Positions 36,643 to 40,170 of a DNA stretch of 40,170 nucleotides are shown here, in pieces. Source of the DNA: Candidatus Izimoplasma sp. HR2. GTDB lineage: Bacteria; Bacillota_I; Bacilli_A; Izemoplasmatales; Izemoplasmataceae. How positions within the stretch are numbered: the stretch's first letter is position 1; the number at the start of each line of letters is the position of its first letter. The notes below the pieces were generated by a model, which was given only the letters and a program-made list of their open reading frames with translations, was not told the origin of the DNA and made no database searches. The position numbers were made by a program, and so were the translations under genes. The stretch is taken from the NCBI GenBank assembly GCA_000753575.1, contig JRFF01000003.1, positions 1 through 40,170 of the forward strand. The letters are read 5' to 3'.

Positions 36643-38829
36643 ATGGTAATAAATGAGAAATTAGTTTTAGAAATAATGAAGAAATTAAAGATTACAAAAA
36701 AACAAGTTGAAACAGTGTTAAACCTTTTAAATGAGGGAAATACAGTTCCTTTCATTGCGCGTTATCGTAAGGAACAAACAGATGCTTTAGATGAAGAACA
36801 AATTAGGGATATTAACAAAGAGTATGAATATAAAGTAAACTTGTTAAAAAGAAAAGAAGACGTTATTAGATTAATTGATGAAAAAGGATTACTAACTCCA
36901 GAGTTAAAAGATGAGATTTTAGCTGCTGAAAAATTAGTTGATGTAGAAGATTTATATCGTCCTTACAAAGAGAAAAAGAAAACAAAAGCAACTATTGCAA
37001 TTAAACAAGGATTAAAACCTTTATCTGATTATATTTTTAGTTTCCCAACTGAGGGATCACTTGAAGAAGAAGCTAAAAAGTATATTACTGAAGAAGTTTT
37101 AACTGTTGAAAAAGCAATTGAAGGTGCTATATATATTATTGCTGAAGAGATTAGTGATTTTTCTGATTTCCGTAAATGGATTAGAAATTATACATTTAAT
37201 AATGGTGTACTTGAATCTAAAATTAAGAAAAACGCTAAAGATGAAATGAAAACATATGAGCTTTATTATGAATATAAAGAACCACTTAAAAAAGTTAAGT
37301 TATACCGTGTTTTAGCGATTAACCGTGGTGAAAAAGAAAAAGTATTATCAACTAAAATCACAATAGAAGTTGATAGAATTCATAGATATTTAGAAGATGG
37401 AATTATTGAAAATATTAATTCATTTGTATATCCATATCTTCAAACAGCTGTTAAAGATGCATATAAAAGATTAATTGCACCTTCTATCGAAAGAGAACTT
37501 AGAAGTGAATTTACTGATAAAGCTGAAGATAATGCAATTCATATCTTTAGTGAAAACTTAAGAAGTTTGTTACTACAACCACCTATGAAAGGTAAAATGG
37601 TTCTAGGAGTAGATCCTGCTTATCGTACAGGTTGTAAATTAGCAGTTGTTAATGAAATGGGGAAAATGACATTTATTGATGTAATTTATCCACATCAAAA
37701 ATATCCAGGAGAGAAAATTAATAAAGAAAGAATTATTGATTCATTCAAAAAAGTACTTGGAGCAATTAAAAAATTCAATATTGATGTAATTGCTATTGGA
37801 AATGGAACAGCTTCTCGAGAAACTGAACAATTCATTATTGAAGTAATTAAAAAAGTAGATAAAGAATTATATTACATAATTGTTAATGAAGCTGGAGCTT
37901 CTGTATACAGTGCAAGTGACTTAGCACGTGATGAATTCCCTAAACTTGCTGTTGAAGAAAGAAGCGCAGTAAGTATCGCTAGAAGACTTCAAGATCCGCT
38001 TAGTGAGTTAGTTAAGATTGATCCAAAAAGTATTGGTGTAGGACAATATCAACATGATGTTGCACAAAACAAATTAAGTGATTCACTAGACTTTGTAGTT
38101 GAAACTGCAGTAAACCAAGTTGGTGTTAACGTTAATACTGCATCTGTACAATTACTACAATACGTTGCTGGATTAAATAAAACAGTAGCTAAAAATATTG
38201 TTACTCATAGAGAAGACAATGGTGAATTTAATGAAAGAAAAGAATTAAAAAAAGTTCCTAGAATGGGAGCTAAAGCATACGAACAAGCTGTTGGGTTCTT
38301 ACGTATATTGAACGGTAAAAATCCATTAGATAAAACAGGAATACATCCTGAGAGTTATAAGTTAACTAAGAGTTTATTAAAAGAGTTAGATATCAAAGTT
38401 TCAGAACTTGGTGAACCTACTCTTAAATTGAAATTAGCTAATGTAAACAAAGAAGAACTAGCAGTTAAATTCGAAGCCGGTGTTCATACAGTTGAAGATA
38501 TCTTAGAAGCATTTGTAGCTCCTCTAAGAGATCCTCGTGATGAAATTGCTGCGCCACTACTTAGAAGTGATATCTTAAAATTAGAAGATATTGTTGTTGG
38601 AACTGAACTTATGGGTACAGTTAGAAATGTAGTAGACTTTGGAGTATTTGTAGATTGTGGTGTTAAGGATGATGGACTTGTTCATATATCACAACTAAGT
38701 AAAAGTTTTATTAAACATCCACTGGACGTTGTTAGTGTTGGAGATATTGTAAAAGTATGGGTAAAAGATATTGATTTAAAACGCCATAGATTACAATTAA
38801 CAATGATCCAAGAAAACTTAGGAAAATAA
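36643..38829 (+). CDS. tex: Tex-family RNA-binding transcription accessory protein
   Basis: The 728-residue Tex protein shows the full domain order: N-terminal helical part (TVPFIARYRKEQTDALDE near 34-51), a YqgF/RuvC-like domain (GVDPAYRTGCKLAVV, about 323-337; VIAIGNGTASRETE), helix-hairpin-helix segments (SVQLLQYVAGLNKTVAKNIV; LKKVPRMGAKAYEQAVGF), and a C-terminal S1 domain (about 653-725, TVRNVVDFGVFVDCGV). Tex binds nucleic acids and influences transcription and stress survival in several bacteria; its exact role is not settled. The ribosome site is GGGAGGT. No terminator follows before the tRNA promoter 15 bases on. Confidence 0.96.
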   Translation: MVINEKLVLEIMKKLKITKKQVETVLNLLNEGNTVPFIARYRKEQTDALDEEQIRDINKEYEYKVNLLKRKEDVIRLIDEKGLLTPELKDEILAAEKLVDVEDLYRPYKEKKKTKATIAIKQGLKPLSDYIFSFPTEGSLEEEAKKYITEEVLTVEKAIEGAIYIIAEEISDFSDFRKWIRNYTFNNGVLESKIKKNAKDEMKTYELYYEYKEPLKKVKLYRVLAINRGEKEKVLSTKITIEVDRIHRYLEDGIIENINSFVYPYLQTAVKDAYKRLIAPSIERELRSEFTDKAEDNAIHIFSENLRSLLLQPPMKGKMVLGVDPAYRTGCKLAVVNEMGKMTFIDVIYPHQKYPGEKINKERIIDSFKKVLGAIKKFNIDVIAIGNGTASRETEQFIIEVIKKVDKELYYIIVNEAGASVYSASDLARDEFPKLAVEERSAVSIARRLQDPLSELVKIDPKSIGVGQYQHDVAQNKLSDSLDFVVETAVNQVGVNVNTASVQLLQYVAGLNKTVAKNIVTHREDNGEFNERKELKKVPRMGAKAYEQAVGFLRILNGKNPLDKTGIHPESYKLTKSLLKELDIKVSELGEPTLKLKLANVNKEELAVKFEAGVHTVEDILEAFVAPLRDPRDEIAAPLLRSDILKLEDIVVGTELMGTVRNVVDFGVFVDCGVKDDGLVHISQLSKSFIKHPLDVVSVGDIVKVWVKDIDLKRHRLQLTMIQENLGK

Positions 38830-38843
38830 TTAAAATAAGCTTA

Positions 38844-38872
38844 TTGACAGTTAGCCTAAAATATTATATTAT
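38844..38872 (+). promoter_or_regulatory. Strong promoter of tRNA-Ser
   Basis: A perfect TTGACA (38844-38849), a 17-base spacer and TATTAT (38867-38872); the transcript should start near 38879. Confidence 0.82.
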
Positions 38873-38886
38873 ATAAGGGCTAACTG
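38848..38886. promoter_or_regulatory. Inverted repeat around the tRNA-Ser -10, possible operator
   Basis: cagttagcc (38848-38856) and ggctaactg (38878-38886) form a perfect 9-bp inverted repeat, 21 bases apart. The arms overlap the end of the -35 and the start site and enclose the -10. The placement is that of a repressor operator; no regulator is identified. Confidence 0.55.
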
Positions 38887-38894
38887 GCATAAAT

Positions 38895-38986
38895 GGAGTA
38901 GTACTCAAGTTGGCTGAAGAGGTGCCCCTGCTAAGGGTATAGGTCGTTCGCGCGGCGCGAGAGTTCGAATCTCTCCTACTCCGCCA
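38895..38986 (+). tRNA. tRNA-Ser (anticodon GCU)
   Basis: The 92-base gene folds as a class II tRNA: acceptor GGAGTAG paired with CTACTCC, discriminator G and an encoded CCA (38984-38986), T-arm GAGAG-TTCGAAT-CTCTC, anticodon stem TGCCC/GGGTA with loop ctGCTaa (anticodon 38930-38932), and a long variable arm with a GC-rich stem, as in serine tRNAs. It reads AGC and AGU. It has its own promoter and terminator. Confidence 0.96.
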
Positions 38987-38995
38987 TTAAAAAAT

Positions 38996-39020
38996 AAAAA
39001 ACGGATTATTCCGTTTTTTT
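38996..39020 (+). terminator. Terminator after tRNA-Ser
   Basis: Arms aaaaaacgga (38996-39005) and tccgtttttt (39010-39019) with loop ttat and a T-run. Confidence 0.9.
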
Positions 39021-39038
39021 ATTTACCTATTATATCGT

Positions 39039-39068
39039 TTGACTTTCATTTAAGTAATTTAGTAGAAT
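39039..39068 (+). promoter_or_regulatory. Promoter of the Acr3-like transporter gene
   Basis: TTGACT (39039-39044), an 18-base spacer and TAGAAT (39063-39068). About 40 bases of leader follow, with two purine-rich GGAG sites, the second (GGAGG) 7 bases before the ATG. Confidence 0.6.
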
Positions 39069-39109
39069 GAAGAGGAGATAATTAGATTACTGAATACTAG
39101 GAGGATCTT

Positions 39110-40141
39110 ATGAACCTATTTTCTAAATATTTAACTGTGTGGGTATTGTTATGTATAGTACTTGGGGTAATATTAGGAACTATATTTCCTGATTTTACTG
39201 AGTTATTAAATATTGAATTCGCACATATTAATATATTGATTGTTGTTTTAATATGGGTAATGATTTATCCAATGATGTTAAAGATTGATTTTACATCAGT
39301 TAAGAATGTAACAACTAAACCTAAAGGTATTGTTGTTACTACTACTGTAAACTGGTTAATTAAACCATTTACTATGTATTTAATTGCTTATTTATTCTTT
39401 ATCGTAATATATCAAAATATTCTTGATGAAGAAATAGCAAGAGAGTATTTAGTAGGTGCTGTATTATTAGGCGCAGCACCGTGTACTGCGATGGTCTTTG
39501 TATGGAGTCATCTTGTTAAAGGTAATAGCTCTTACACTGTATTACAGGTCGCTCTTAATGATTTAATATTACTGTTTGCTTTTACTCCTATAGTTGCTTT
39601 ATTACTTGGTATTAGTAATGTAGATATTCCTTATGATACTTTATTCTTAAGTGTAGTATTATTTGTTGTATTACCTATCTTAGGATCAATATTAACAAAG
39701 TATATATTAAATAAGATGAATAAACCTCTTGATTCATTTATAAGCAAGTTTAATAATATTCCTGAAGTAGGGTTGCTTCTTACTTTAGTTTTAATATTTA
39801 TGTTTCAGGGTGAAGTTATTACTAGTTCACCTATTGATATATTATTAATTAGTATACCTTTAACTATTCAGACATTACTTATATTCACTATTGCGTATTT
39901 TTGGAGTAAAAAATGGAGAGTTAGTCATGATATAGGAGCACCTTCAGCTTTAATTGGAGCATCTAACTTCTTTGAATTATCTGTCGCAATAGCTATTGCG
40001 TTATTTGGATTAAACTCAGGAGTAACACTAGCAACAGTTGTTGGTGTATTAGTTGAAGTACCTGTGATGTTGTTCTTAGTGTATATAGCTAATAAATCAG
40101 TTAAATGGTATAAAGCAACCGGTAAGGATGTCAAGAGATAA
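39110..40141 (+). CDS. acr3: Acr3-family arsenite efflux-type transporter
   Basis: The 343-residue protein has about ten membrane helices and the Acr3 hallmarks: NWLIKPF (81-87), GAAPCTAMVFVWSHL with the conserved helix-4 Cys (C125), and the helix-9 Glu (E316 in VLVEVPVML). Acr3 proteins export arsenite, or antimonite, by proton exchange. No arsR-like repressor or arsC reductase lies between it and the tRNA gene, so regulation and context are unclear; partners could lie beyond the window. Bile-acid-transporter-like relatives share the fold, but the PCTAMVFVWS motif favours Acr3. Confidence 0.92.
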   Translation: MNLFSKYLTVWVLLCIVLGVILGTIFPDFTELLNIEFAHINILIVVLIWVMIYPMMLKIDFTSVKNVTTKPKGIVVTTTVNWLIKPFTMYLIAYLFFIVIYQNILDEEIAREYLVGAVLLGAAPCTAMVFVWSHLVKGNSSYTVLQVALNDLILLFAFTPIVALLLGISNVDIPYDTLFLSVVLFVVLPILGSILTKYILNKMNKPLDSFISKFNNIPEVGLLLTLVLIFMFQGEVITSSPIDILLISIPLTIQTLLIFTIAYFWSKKWRVSHDIGAPSALIGASNFFELSVAIAIALFGLNSGVTLATVVGVLVEVPVMLFLVYIANKSVKWYKATGKDVKR

Positions 40142-40148
40142 AAACAAT

Positions 40149-40165
40149 AAAAAAGACTAGTTTTT
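40149..40165 (+). terminator. Possible first arm of a terminator, cut by the window edge
   Basis: An A-run, the sequence gactagt and a T-run follow the Acr3 stop. It could be the left arm of a longer hairpin or a weak A/T hairpin on its own. The window ends 5 bases later. Confidence 0.3.
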
Positions 40166-40170
40166 AATAA

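Overview
The window reads as a piece of an AT-rich, low-GC Gram-positive type chromosome, most likely from the Bacillota/Mollicutes neighbourhood (an Izemoplasmatales- or Acholeplasma-like lineage is my inference, not shown). The evidence is the low GC, AGGTGA-type ribosome binding sites, a Firmicutes-type core (HprK, WhiA, class III Fbp, PcrA-LigA, RimI-TsaD, Lgt), many lipoproteins and large surface proteins. TGA is a stop codon here (10498-10500 and 26370-26372, where reading it as Trp would fuse neighbouring genes), so this is the standard bacterial code and not the Mycoplasma code. All genes are on the + strand except fbp. There is no insertion sequence, prophage or CRISPR array, and no gene-free stretch over 300 bases.

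Region 1 (1-11366) is an envelope operon. It holds an ABC transporter that fuses its ATPase to an FtsX/MacB-like permease (5' end cut by the window), a 2441-residue leucine-rich-repeat lipoprotein starting 1 base later, and two small paralogous lipoproteins. The essential genes rimI and tsaD (11393-12834) follow with no terminator.

Region 2 (12843-19578) is a cluster of unrecognised envelope genes: two paralogous membrane-anchored proteins sharing a CX4CNY motif, a CvpA-like four-helix membrane domain fused to a roughly 620-residue tail, a three-helix membrane protein, and a Lys/Glu-rich protein. A terminator closes the cluster.

Region 3 (19596-29191) is information processing and repair: glnS behind a possible 9-codon leader peptide, a cold-shock protein, an alkyltransferase-like protein (PWHR in place of PCHR), pcrA, ligA and uvrA. 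The last four could work together in nucleotide excision repair.

Region 4 (29196-33999) resembles a well-known Firmicutes gene order: membrane protein, hprK, lgt, trxB, whiA, acpS. The rapZ and yvcK genes usually found between trxB and whiA are missing. Lgt is the enzyme that lipidates the lipoproteins of region 1.

Region 5 (34021-40170) holds fbp on the - strand, a membrane-anchored thioredoxin-like protein, tex, a tRNA-Ser(GCU) with a striking dyad around its promoter, and an Acr3-type transporter.

The best candidates for something undescribed are: the transporter/giant-lipoprotein operon; the envelope cluster of region 2; the rule that every predicted extracytoplasmic domain has an even number of non-lipid cysteines (suggesting disulfides, with an exported thioredoxin-like protein present); the glnS leader; the tRNA-Ser promoter dyad; and an excess of the pentamer CGCAG, always in the frame NNC-GCA-G.
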